Part shown: in pieces, positions 1-7,464 of the stretch
Layout: each line of letters starts with the position of its first letter
Position numbering within the stretch: position 1 is the first letter of the stretch
Assembly (NCBI GenBank): GCA_036839715.1
Contig: DAITDU010000007.1
Coordinates: forward strand, 7,725 to 71,724
Reading direction: 5' to 3'
Source: Thermocaproicibacter sp002410755
GTDB lineage: Bacteria; Bacillota; Clostridia; Oscillospirales; Acutalibacteraceae
Length of the DNA: 64,000 nt
Position numbers and translations under genes: made by a program
The notes under the pieces: generated by a model
What the model saw: only the letters and a program-made list of their open reading frames with translations
Told to the model about the DNA's origin: nothing
Databases searched by the model: none

Positions 1-306
1 CTTTTTGACTTGTGTCCATACGAAACCGCCTATCACCTTTTAAAAAAGTACTTTTCCAATCCCCCGGTTGCGTTTACGAATATTGGAATTCTGGATAAAG
101 ACAAGCTTATTTTCGGAAATTGCATGATAAATGACGCTTATATGACGGGTTCAATCAAATACATCCCAATCTTTCAGCTTTCACTTACTACATTTGACGA
201 CAAAGCAACGCTCTGCGTCAATTTGTACGGGACGCAGAGCGACAGACAAATTATCACCGGCTTTTTGAACAATTTTGCACTTGAATTACAAAATGGAGTT
301 ATTTGA
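1..306 (+). CDS. C-terminal part of a condensation/acetyltransferase-like protein
   Basis: The reading frame is open from the first base, so the start lies outside the window; 101 residues remain. The stretch PVAFTNIGILD followed by FQLSLTTFDDKATL resembles the C-terminal half of CoA-dependent acyltransferase folds (condensation-domain or alcohol acetyltransferase-like proteins of clostridia), in which a conserved FTN-G strand is followed by a beta strand reading out the substrate channel. The catalytic HxxxD motif expected upstream is not visible here. It is the only plus-strand gene in the first 3.5 kb. The family assignment rests on remembered motif similarity and is moderate; the substrate is unknown. 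Confidence 0.5.
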   Translation, partial: LFDLCPYETAYHLLKKYFSNPPVAFTNIGILDKDKLIFGNCMINDAYMTGSIKYIPIFQLSLTTFDDKATLCVNLYGTQSDRQIITGFLNNFALELQNGVI

Positions 307-393
307 TCTTTTTAGTCTTTTATTCTGAGAGGTCCATTATTCTGCTACTGTGCAATGTAAACGAGAGGAGAAAATACACATTATGCTCATAAT

Positions 394-1398
394 TTAGCTT
401 CGCATAGTACTACAAAATCTCTCATCGGTAACATTATAAGTATCAATATGATTTTCTTCTCTATATCGTTTCTGCCACATCCAAAACAAGTCTCGTAGGC
501 GATATAGCTTAGTATTTCTTTTATCGCCGTACATTTCTGCAAGTTGATTAATTGTTGGAATTGTATGATAATAATCGTCATCAAGCTTTTCAACATATGA
601 AATTATTTCATCACAGGTCATATTTTCAAACATTTCAATATTGTCTTTGCGCAAAGTTATCACTAAAGCTCTTTTGGTGTATTCAGGAAGTTTCCCGGTT
701 GAAAGCCATTCTTTTTCTGTTTTATATCGTTTGATGTTGATTGTGCTTTTTACTTTATCTGATAACATTTTGTAGCTTTTTTCCGTTAAGCGTGAATTTT
801 CCATTAAATAACCCCTTCCCCTGTAGTCCGGAAGGGAAGAATGTATATTATTAATATTTGTTATTCGCTCCAATATGGTAAAAAGATCGTCAAGCATATC
901 CTTACTTTCTTCTGAAACAACTATCGATGGGGAACAAGTAATTTCATGTTGCGCTGCACTTTCTGCCAGTTGCATCATGAATTTGTAATCACCTGTGCGG
1001 GCGGCGAACAGATCATGATATTTCTCACTTCCAAAAAAGGTAGTATCTATCATTTTGATTCCAGCCATTTTTAACTCAGCAACAAATTTGTTGGTTTCAG
1101 AGTCACTTCTTATTTTTATTCCATTGCACTGCAAAAAACTTGCCCCTATAAACCCTATTGATTTATTGAAAGAAATATTATCAAACAGCTCAGGGTAATC
1201 GGCACAATATGCTATACAATAACCTGGAAGATTTTTCAGTTCTCTTTCTTTTCCCCAGAGGACAAATCTTTCTGCAATTCTTTTGCCTCTGTAATATTCA
1301 ACTCCATCAGCCTTTTTGCATGACTGTAGCAGACAGTATTTACATGCACAATTACATGGAGCACATAAGTTTTGAATTTCAATTGAAACTGTCTCCAT
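394..1398 (-). CDS. radical SAM protein of unknown function
   Basis: 334 residues. The N-terminus carries a CX3CX2C cluster (Cys15, Cys19, Cys22) with extra cysteines at 12, 17 and 27, the signature that binds the 4Fe-4S cluster and S-adenosylmethionine in radical SAM enzymes. The start is supported by AAGGAG about eight bases ahead of the ATG. The rest is rich in Lys, Glu and Tyr, and no C-terminal SPASM or twitch cysteine set is evident. No precursor peptide or partner enzyme is seen beside it, so substrate and pathway are unknown. Base composition is much more AT-rich than the core genes to the right, suggesting transfer. The stop codon adjoins a 14-base palindrome. Confidence 0.75.
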   Translation of the reverse strand: METVSIEIQNLCAPCNCACKYCLLQSCKKADGVEYYRGKRIAERFVLWGKERELKNLPGYCIAYCADYPELFDNISFNKSIGFIGASFLQCNGIKIRSDSETNKFVAELKMAGIKMIDTTFFGSEKYHDLFAARTGDYKFMMQLAESAAQHEITCSPSIVVSEESKDMLDDLFTILERITNINNIHSSLPDYRGRGYLMENSRLTEKSYKMLSDKVKSTINIKRYKTEKEWLSTGKLPEYTKRALVITLRKDNIEMFENMTCDEIISYVEKLDDDYYHTIPTINQLAEMYGDKRNTKLYRLRDLFWMWQKRYREENHIDTYNVTDERFCSTMRS

Positions 1399-1448
1399 TA
1401 CAGGTCTCTCCTTCCGATAATATAAACCATCTGAATTTGTGCTGTCTG

Positions 1449-1515
1449 CTCATTATTCCGCTTACATGTAGTAGTTCCATGATTGACAAACTTTAATTGA
1501 ACAAACATAATGAGC
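1449..1515. repeat. inverted repeat between the radical SAM and DUF3788 genes
   Basis: GCTCATTAT at 1448-1456 is mirrored by ATAATGAGC at 1507-1515, giving 9-bp ends about 50 bases apart. Inside lies a weaker pair, GTTC at 1474-1477 and GAAC at 1499-1502. The right arm overlaps the direct repeat AAACATAATGAG (1503-1514), which recurs at 1996-2007. The shape could be a recombination site, a small mobile element end or a long-loop hairpin; the sequence alone does not decide. Confidence 0.45.
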
Positions 1516-2007
1516 ATTATCGAATGGCTCTCTTCTTCGCCTTAATCAGTTCAAAAATATCATTCACCTCATTATTATTTATTACTCTGTAATGAATCCA
1601 GCCGCCCTGCTTACCACAGGGATAGCGATTCTTCCATAAATCATTTGCCTTTTGTGATAAGTTTGGCAACACCTTTTCAACAGCCGGTACACAAGAGTCA
1701 CCGAGTTGGAGTGTTACGGTGAATGCGCCAGATTCAAAGAAAAGATAACACAAGTGACTCGAATGATGACTATATTTATAGCCCCAGCCATAGTTGTTTC
1801 CAAAGGGAAATTTCATTTCTCTTTTTATACTGTAATGGTCTTTTAGATATTGTTCAAGTTGCAATAGGTTATTATAACTTTCTGTCCCAAGATATTCTTT
1901 GATGAAATTTTCAGAAGGGGGAGCACTTTTATCTAGTAATCGTTCATACAAAATTATCACCACCCAATTATTATCTAAAAATTCATAAATGGTTTAAACA
2001 TAATGAG
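1503..2007. repeat. 12-base direct repeats flanking the DUF3788 gene
   Basis: AAACATAATGAG occurs at 1503-1514 and again at 1996-2007, one copy on each side of the DUF3788 gene. The core CTCATTAT/ATAATGAG is also found at 1449-1456 and 2768-2775, with a one-mismatch version (CTCATAAT) at 386-393. All five are between genes. Confidence 0.55.
1517..1951 (-). CDS. DUF3788-family protein
   Basis: 144 residues from a TTG start at 1951, chosen because GGGTGG lies eight bases ahead and the protein then begins with the family-like YERLLDK; a start four codons upstream is possible. Features are a short N-terminal helix, a central WGYKYSHHSSHLCYLFFE strand region and a C-terminal segment with GGWIHYRV. 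DUF3788 proteins are small soluble proteins, common in Firmicutes and Bacteroidetes, with no established biochemical role. The stop codon is inside a palindromic repeat. AT-rich like its neighbours. The family call is fairly good; function is unknown. Confidence 0.7.
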   Translation of the reverse strand: MYERLLDKSAPPSENFIKEYLGTESYNNLLQLEQYLKDHYSIKREMKFPFGNNYGWGYKYSHHSSHLCYLFFESGAFTVTLQLGDSCVPAVEKVLPNLSQKANDLWKNRYPCGKQGGWIHYRVINNNEVNDIFELIKAKKRAIR

Positions 2008-2032
2008 TAGTTCAATCATTCATATAAATTTA

Positions 2033-2683
2033 TTATCTTAATAAAACAACTGCTGCAGATACTACACAATATCCGTTGACAAGCAGATTTACAATAAAGT
2101 GCGCAGTAACCGGTATGATAATATTTTTTGTGTGTATGTAAGAAAATGATAGGACAATGCCAATCAAGGCACCCTCAATAAATCCAAGTATCGATAAAGA
2201 ATGTTCTAATCCAAACAATATAATGCTAATTAAGGCGGTAATAAAGAGGATCTTTTTTGATTGATTCAGAATAATTAAAGATTTTCTGAAAAATAATTCT
2301 TCTGCCAGAGGCGGCATAATAATCGTCGAAATGGCAAAGGCGGCAAGAGAAAATGCATCATGACATTTCAGGTGTCCTAATCCTGTGCTCGCATTAGGAA
2401 AGAGTATAATAAGAGCTGTTGCCAATCCGAAAGCTAGAGCTAAACCAAGTATGGTAAATAAAATGGCTAACCAGGTATGCCTTTCTTTCAAGCTCTGAAC
2501 TTCGTCTCTGGAAAAGAGCTGCCGTTGTCCCCAAAAGACTAACAGAAGCAATCCAACATAAAAAATCAGATTTGCATAAACATTGCTTTGTGTGTCAAAT
2601 GAGGGAAGAATAAATGGAAGTAAAAAAATCCATGCTACAAACCAGATAAAAGCCGCGACGTTCTTCTTAATGAAACAGGCCAT
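2033..2683 (-). CDS. CPBP-family intramembrane metalloprotease
   Basis: 216 residues from the ATG at 2683, which has AGGTG five bases ahead. At least five hydrophobic segments are visible. The three CPBP (Abi, CAAX-protease-like) motifs are present: EExxxR in AEELFFRKS, FxxxH in LFGLEHS, and HxxxN in TAHFIVNLLVN. These residues form the glutamate and histidine active site in the membrane. Bacterial members serve in bacteriocin maturation, self-immunity or signalling. No bacteriocin gene is visible nearby, so the substrate is unknown. It has its own candidate promoter upstream and belongs to the AT-rich accessory segment. Confidence 0.85.
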   Translation of the reverse strand: MACFIKKNVAAFIWFVAWIFLLPFILPSFDTQSNVYANLIFYVGLLLLVFWGQRQLFSRDEVQSLKERHTWLAILFTILGLALAFGLATALIILFPNASTGLGHLKCHDAFSLAAFAISTIIMPPLAEELFFRKSLIILNQSKKILFITALISIILFGLEHSLSILGFIEGALIGIVLSFSYIHTKNIIIPVTAHFIVNLLVNGYCVVSAAVVLLR

Positions 2684-2701
2684 TTTGTCACCTTCAATCA
2701 A

Positions 2702-3174
2702 AGGCTCCTAACCGAGACAGCGTATTGTTGTTATGATTCGCTCAAAAATCATGTACTCATTAAACTTCTCATTATTGCTAAGCCTAAGTGAAAACTCAAG
2801 AAAAATGCAGTCTGAGAATCCCATTCCTATTTTCTATATTATACCATTATTTGCCTTCGTTCTAAAGTCTTTCTTCGTTTCCACACAGTCTGTGCTATAA
2901 TGTGCAACCTAATAATTGGTAAGTAAGAGCTTCTCGTTTTGCAAATTTCTAATTTTTTTACCATCCAGTAGTAATTCTTAAGCTTCCAATTAATTCTCAG
3001 TTGAGGATCCTTTATGGATAAGGTTATTGCACAAATAGTCGGCTAAACCAGCTATTCAAATAAAATTCGGTTTATTCTTTCATTTAATATTGCATATAAT
3101 AGCACAACACTTTCCCAATGTCACGTTAGCGTATCAACAAATTATCAAGGACTTTTTCGTCAAATCCAAAATAT
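2702..3174. other. gene-free AT-rich spacer
   Basis: No open frame with a credible start is seen over about 470 bases. It holds the promoter for the CPBP gene, one copy of the CTCATTAT word (2768-2775), a small dyad ATGATT/AATCAT (2733-2752 region) and several isolated TATAAT-like words (2896, 3093). It may be scar tissue left by loss of mobile DNA linked to the tnpW remnant. Confidence 0.5.
2838..2866 (-). promoter_or_regulatory. candidate promoter for the CPBP gene
   Basis: Read on the minus strand: TTTAGA, 17 bases, TATAAT. The -10 box is perfect and the -35 box matches four of six. It lies about 155 bases ahead of the chosen start. Confidence 0.45.
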
Positions 3175-3377
3175 TTACATTTTGCTTGCTTCATTCCGCA
3201 GCATACGTTTAATCTTGTTACTCATCGTTTCATGGCTTGTTTCACTGAAATGGATTTTTACAATGTAGGTGATTTTTCCGATCCTTTTTACCAATGCGGG
3301 TGATGTATGCTTATCCCGATTTAGGGGTTCAGTGTAATGAACCAAACATGCAGTTTTGCCTTCTTCTTTATACTCAT
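3175..3377 (-). pseudogene. tnpW: TnpW-like transposon protein, frameshifted remnant
   Basis: The C-terminal 50 residues contain VKRIGKITYIVKIHFSETS followed by NKIKRMLRNE, typical of TnpW, a small accessory protein of Tn4451-like and related conjugative elements whose function is not settled. The frame lacks a start with a ribosome site. An ATG at 3377 with AAAGGAG five bases ahead opens a different frame (MSIKKKAKL, stopping after 18 codons). A one-base change in the AAAGAAGAAGG run would join the two frames. I therefore read it as a decayed gene. No recombinase, relaxase or TnpV neighbour remains. Confidence 0.65.
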
Positions 3378-3400
3378 ATTGGCTCCTTTCATTGAAAAAG

Positions 3401-3424
3401 GTCCCGTGCGCATGCACGGGACCT
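3401..3424. terminator. perfect 10-bp hairpin flanked by A and T runs
   Basis: GGTCCCGTGC and GCACGGGACC enclose a GCAT loop, with AAAAA on the left and TTTT on the right. It can act as a terminator in either direction. It stands directly upstream of the tnpW remnant, where comparable hairpins close the preceding gene in intact elements. Confidence 0.7.
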
Positions 3425-3591
3425 TTTAATGGTTATTTTTTAAGATGGGGACAAACAAAAAGTTAGACAAAAAATGGATGTACTTTTAATTGCTGCATTC
3501 ATCATTATAACCACGAAAATCTGCTTTTGGCTCTTGGGTACCAGATTTCAGCAGAACCCCATTTTGTCTTGGCGGAGAGCCTGTCCAAAAA

Positions 3592-5217
3592 CTAATCCAG
3601 CTTTAACTGTTCGTTGTGCTTTTTCTGATATTCCTTCGCCGCTGCAACCAAACCCTGAAACAGCGGATGCGGGCGGTTGGGGCGTGACTTGAACTCCGGG
3701 TGGAACTGGGAGCCAAGGAACCATGGGTGCGCTGACAGTTCCATCATCTCAACGATCCGGTCATCCGGAGAACGCCCGCTAAAAACAATACCTGCCTTTT
3801 CAAACTGCTGCCGGTACTCATTGTTGACTTCAAAGCGGTGGCGGTGGCGTTCATAAACCAGCGGCTTCCCATAAAGTGACGCGGCTTTTGATCCGGGCAA
3901 AAGCTTACAGGGATACTTTCCAAGCCTCATCGTACCGCCGAGCTGCTGCACGTTTTTCTGCTCCGGCATCAAATCAATTACACAGTGGGTGCTCTGCGGG
4001 TCGAATTCGGCGGAATTTGCGTCCGCAAAGCCGAGCACGTTCCGTGCATACTCCACAAGGGCAAGCTGCATGCCCAGGCAGATGCCCAAAAATGGGACGC
4101 CATTGATACGCGCATAATGGATTGCCTCAATCATTCCCTCAATTCCGCGCTGGCCGAAACCACCGGGGACGAGAATGCCATCCACATCCGCAAGTGCCTC
4201 TGAAACATTGGCGCTGTCAATCTTTTCGGAGTCCACCCATTTAATATTGACTTTGACCTTGTTGCCAAAGCCCCCGTGTGTCAGGGCTTCCGCAACACTC
4301 AGGTATGCGTCGCGCAGTTCAATATATTTTCCGACGATGGCAACCGTCACGCTGTCCGTAAGGGATGTAGCCGTGTTGACCATTGCAACCCAGTCAGCCA
4401 GATCAGGCCCATGGGTGTCAAGGCCGAACCGTTTGCAGACAATTTCATCAAGACGTTCTTCATGGAGGGCAAGCGGTACAGAGTAAAGCAGCGGAAGGTC
4501 AAGGTTCTCAATGACACAGTCTGGCTCCACATTGCAGAACAGCGCAATTTTCTTTTTTATCTCGTCACCGACTTCGCGCTCGGAGCGCAGGACAATGATA
4601 TCCGGCTGAATGCCTATGGAGAGGAGTTCCTTTACACTGTGCTGTGTTGGCTTAGACTTGTGTTCATGGGAACAGCTCAGGTATGGGACAAGCGTAACGT
4701 GGATAAAAATGCAGTTTTGGCGGCCAACCTCCGTAGCGAACTGCCGGATTGCTTCGAGGAACGGCTGGCTTTCAATGTCGCCGACCGTGCCGCCGACCTC
4801 AATGATGGCAACGTCTGCATTTTCTTTCCCCTCATAGATGCGTTCCTTAATCTCGTTTGTAATATGTGGGATAACCTGTACCGTGCCGCCGCCGTAGTCA
4901 CCGTTGCGCTCTTTCTGAAGGACGTTCCAGTACACCCGTCCGGAAGTAACGTTGCTGTTCTGAGTCAGGTTCTCGTCGATAAAGCGCTCATAGTGGCCAA
5001 GGTCCAAGTCGGTCTCGGCACCGTCGTCAGTTACAAAGACTTCCCCGTGCTGAAACGGGTTCATAGTACCCGGGTCTACGTTCAAGTACGGATCAAATTT
5101 CTGCATCGTAATGCGCAGGCCGCGCGCTTTCAGCAGCCTGCCAAGGGAAGCCGCAGTGATCCCCTTTCCCAAGCCGGAAACCACTCCGCCTGTGACAAAA
5201 ATAAATTTGCATGACAT
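3592..5217 (-). CDS. pyrG: CTP synthase
   Basis: 541 residues, the usual length. It makes CTP from UTP, ATP and glutamine-derived ammonia in the cytosol. The N-terminal synthetase domain opens with FVTGGVVSGLGKG, which includes the ATP-binding P-loop. The C-terminal class I glutamine amidotransferase domain has the nucleophile cysteine in GICLGMQLAL (about residue 380) and the His-Glu pair in QFHPEF (about 510). It has a strong promoter and stands alone; the cyclophilin gene upstream is transcribed from its own promoter. It marks the change from the AT-rich accessory segment to core genome. Confidence 0.98.
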   Translation of the reverse strand: MSCKFIFVTGGVVSGLGKGITAASLGRLLKARGLRITMQKFDPYLNVDPGTMNPFQHGEVFVTDDGAETDLDLGHYERFIDENLTQNSNVTSGRVYWNVLQKERNGDYGGGTVQVIPHITNEIKERIYEGKENADVAIIEVGGTVGDIESQPFLEAIRQFATEVGRQNCIFIHVTLVPYLSCSHEHKSKPTQHSVKELLSIGIQPDIIVLRSEREVGDEIKKKIALFCNVEPDCVIENLDLPLLYSVPLALHEERLDEIVCKRFGLDTHGPDLADWVAMVNTATSLTDSVTVAIVGKYIELRDAYLSVAEALTHGGFGNKVKVNIKWVDSEKIDSANVSEALADVDGILVPGGFGQRGIEGMIEAIHYARINGVPFLGICLGMQLALVEYARNVLGFADANSAEFDPQSTHCVIDLMPEQKNVQQLGGTMRLGKYPCKLLPGSKAASLYGKPLVYERHRHRFEVNNEYRQQFEKAGIVFSGRSPDDRIVEMMELSAHPWFLGSQFHPEFKSRPNRPHPLFQGLVAAAKEYQKKHNEQLKLD

Positions 5218-5277
5218 AATTTTAACGGTCCTCCATCCTCATACAGTCAGTAATCCTCAGCAAAACACACAAGGCTT

Positions 5278-5307
5278 ATTATACCGTTCTGCATCCGAAA
5301 TTGTCAA
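5278..5307 (-). promoter_or_regulatory. promoter of pyrG
   Basis: TTGACA, 18 bases, TATAAT on the minus strand, both boxes perfect, about 60 bases ahead of the start codon. That leaves a short leader; I saw no GGGC-type attenuation motif of the Bacillus pyrG kind at its start. Confidence 0.8.
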
Positions 5308-5334
5308 GCAAAGGCACTTCCTGCCACAGGCACA

Positions 5335-6135
5335 TTATCCCTGATACTTCTGAATCTCAGCCTTAATAATTTTGACATCCGACAGAGGTTTTGACTCAGA
5401 GTCAACCAGAACAGATGCGATTTTGTCAACAGTATCCATCCCTTCATAGACCTGCCCAAAGACCGTATGGCCATTCCCGGAAAGGTTATAGTAGCCATCC
5501 AAATACGGACTGCCACCTGTTTTTTCATAAAGCGCGCGGTACTCCTTTGTGGCTTTGTCCATGTTGAGCCATGTTGTGCCAAATGACTTTGCAAAATCAT
5601 CAGATGTCATTTTAGATTCTTTGTAATAGGAATAGGCTTCTTCAAATTGATCCCAGCCGGAAAAGGTATCCTTTCCGGCTTGATCGATAAAGAACTGGCT
5701 ACCGTTTGTATTCTTCCCGAAGTTTGCCATTGCAACCGCACCGCGGATATTGACAAGGTTTGAATTGAATTCATCTTCAAACGTTTTGTTCCAGATGCTT
5801 TTGCCGCCTGTCCCCGTTCCGGTCGGATCACCAGTTTGAACCATAAAGTTCTTGATGACACGGTGGAAAATCAGGCCGTTGTAATAGCCCTTCTGGATAA
5901 GGCCCTTAAAATTCTGGACAGCTTTTGGCGCTTCATCCGGAAACAGGCGTATTTTCACAGTCCCCACGCTGGTCGTAAGAACGGCGACTTCTTCCCCTGA
6001 AACCGGTTTTTCCAACTGGTAACCGAGTTTTTCCCCATTCCCCGACTGGCTTTTGCCAGAACAGGCAAAAATGCCAAATGCCAGTACAGCAGCGGCACAT
6101 ATTACCAAGGCCCGTTTTCCTGTTTTTTTTCTCAC
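5335..6135 (-). CDS. cyclophilin-type peptidyl-prolyl isomerase, lipoprotein
   Basis: 266 residues from a GTG at 6135, which has GGGGAGG nine bases ahead; longer frames lack a ribosome site and would bury the signal peptide. The N-terminus is a lipoprotein signal (basic VRKKTGKR, hydrophobic stretch, lipid-attachment Cys in FACSGK), so it acts outside the membrane on proline bonds of exported proteins. The cyclophilin core is clear: IFHRVIKNFMVQTGDP (catalytic Arg) and GSQFFI. An insertion of about 60 residues rich in Tyr, Lys and Asp separates GSQFFI from the closing VFGQVYEGMD, longer than in minimal bacterial cyclophilins. Confidence 0.93.
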   Translation of the reverse strand: MRKKTGKRALVICAAAVLAFGIFACSGKSQSGNGEKLGYQLEKPVSGEEVAVLTTSVGTVKIRLFPDEAPKAVQNFKGLIQKGYYNGLIFHRVIKNFMVQTGDPTGTGTGGKSIWNKTFEDEFNSNLVNIRGAVAMANFGKNTNGSQFFIDQAGKDTFSGWDQFEEAYSYYKESKMTSDDFAKSFGTTWLNMDKATKEYRALYEKTGGSPYLDGYYNLSGNGHTVFGQVYEGMDTVDKIASVLVDSESKPLSDVKIIKAEIQKYQG

Positions 6136-6175
6136 TGAAGTTTCCTCCCCGCAGTCCAAGACATATTCCATTATT

Positions 6176-6204
6176 ATTGTATAATACAAGCCTTCCGGAA
6201 TCAA
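6176..6204 (-). promoter_or_regulatory. promoter of the cyclophilin gene
   Basis: TTGATT, 17 bases, TACAAT on the minus strand, about 40 bases before the GTG start. Confidence 0.6.
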
Positions 6205-6345
6205 GTGCAAAACTTCAGTCTTCCGGCAAAGTCCGGCTCCTCTGTCCCACGCCATTTTTTCGCTGGCCCCTTTAAAGTTCCTCGGCGTTGGACTATAATT
6301 AGTTATAATATTTTGGAAATATGGAAACGGGGAAGGAGAATCATA

Positions 6346-7314
6346 ATGGCTAAGACAACGTATACTGTTGCACTTTCAAAAGTGATTAAGGAGCTGTCTC
6401 TCAATACAGTCAGCATGCCGGAAAACCCGGATAGAATTCTTATTTCTTCGACGGATGTAAACCGTCCCGGTCTTGAGCTAAACGGTTTTTTTGACTATTA
6501 TGACAAAGATCGGATTATTGTCCTCGGCAATGCGGAGACGGCCTTTTTAAATTCAATTTCTTCGGAACGGCGGCTAAATGCTTTAAATCAGATTTTTTCC
6601 AAAAGGCCGCCGGCCGTCATCATTGCACGGGACCTGAAGCCCCTGCCTGAGCTGCTACAGGCGACAAAGGAAAATGGTGTGCCGCTGCTCTCAACCTCAG
6701 AAACGACTTCGAGCCTTGTTGCGCGTCTGGTCTCCTTTATGAACGTAGAGCTTGCCCCGCGCATCACACGGCACGGTGTGCTGGTCGAAGTCTACGGCGA
6801 AGGCATTCTCCTTGTAGGTGACAGCGGCGTAGGCAAAAGCGAAACCGCCATTGAGCTTATTAAGCGCGGACATCGCCTGATTGCAGATGACGCTGTTGTC
6901 ATCCGCCGTGTCTCGGCAATCAGCCTTGTTGGGGAAGCACCGGAAAACATCAGGCATTTCATCGAGCTGCGCGGCATAGGAATCATCAATGCACGCCGCA
7001 TCTTCGGCATGGGCGCAGTCAAAATGACTGAAAAGATCGACCTTGTCATTGACCTGGAGCTTTGGGACAACCAGAAGACATACGACCGCATGGGAATTGA
7101 TAATGAATACACAGAAATTCTCGGTATTAAGGTTCCCATGCTGACAATCCCTGTAAAGCCCGGAAGAAACCTTGCCGTAATAATTGAAGTTGCTGCCATG
7201 AATAACCGCCAGAAAAAGATGGGCTATAATGCAGCTCAGGAACTGCTGAAAAATCTTGGCATGGACTCTCCTTCTGCACCGGTGGAAGAGCATGAAGTCA
7301 AACTGAACTTCTAA
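6346..7314 (+). CDS. hprK: HPr kinase/phosphorylase
   Basis: 322 residues, starting at the ATG after GGAAGGAG. It phosphorylates and dephosphorylates Ser46 of HPr (and Crh), linking glycolytic state to carbon catabolite repression. The N-terminal domain is followed by the Walker A motif GDSGVGKS at about residue 158 and the family signature around RGIGIINARRIFGMG. It is the first gene of hprK-murB-rapZ-whiA-dnaE-pfkA. Two TATAAT words (6294, 6304) lie just upstream, but neither has a good -35 partner. Confidence 0.97.
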   Translation: MAKTTYTVALSKVIKELSLNTVSMPENPDRILISSTDVNRPGLELNGFFDYYDKDRIIVLGNAETAFLNSISSERRLNALNQIFSKRPPAVIIARDLKPLPELLQATKENGVPLLSTSETTSSLVARLVSFMNVELAPRITRHGVLVEVYGEGILLVGDSGVGKSETAIELIKRGHRLIADDAVVIRRVSAISLVGEAPENIRHFIELRGIGIINARRIFGMGAVKMTEKIDLVIDLELWDNQKTYDRMGIDNEYTEILGIKVPMLTIPVKPGRNLAVIIEVAAMNNRQKKMGYNAAQELLKNLGMDSPSAPVEEHEVKLNF

Positions 7315-7464
7315 ATCAGGGCAGCGCTTTCCTCTCTGTTTGTGAGAGACATAAACCGACCGTATTCCCCGGAATGCCGGAAAGCACATTTCCGACTGCT
7401 TTTCTTACTCGCCGAAACAATGCACCATAGCATCCCCATAGCTAGAAAAGGAGGAAATCTCCCC

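Noticed and set aside
3474..3692. Plus-strand 72-codon frame with a hydrophobic start beside pyrG
   Set aside because: No ribosome site, and its second half is antisense to the pyrG coding end.
4276..5214. Long open frame (312 codons) antisense to pyrG
   Set aside because: A codon-bias shadow of pyrG: no family motif, no upstream ribosome site, fully inside a certain gene.
6697..7389. 230-codon frame antisense to hprK
   Set aside because: Lies opposite the conserved kinase domain and has no recognisable motif.
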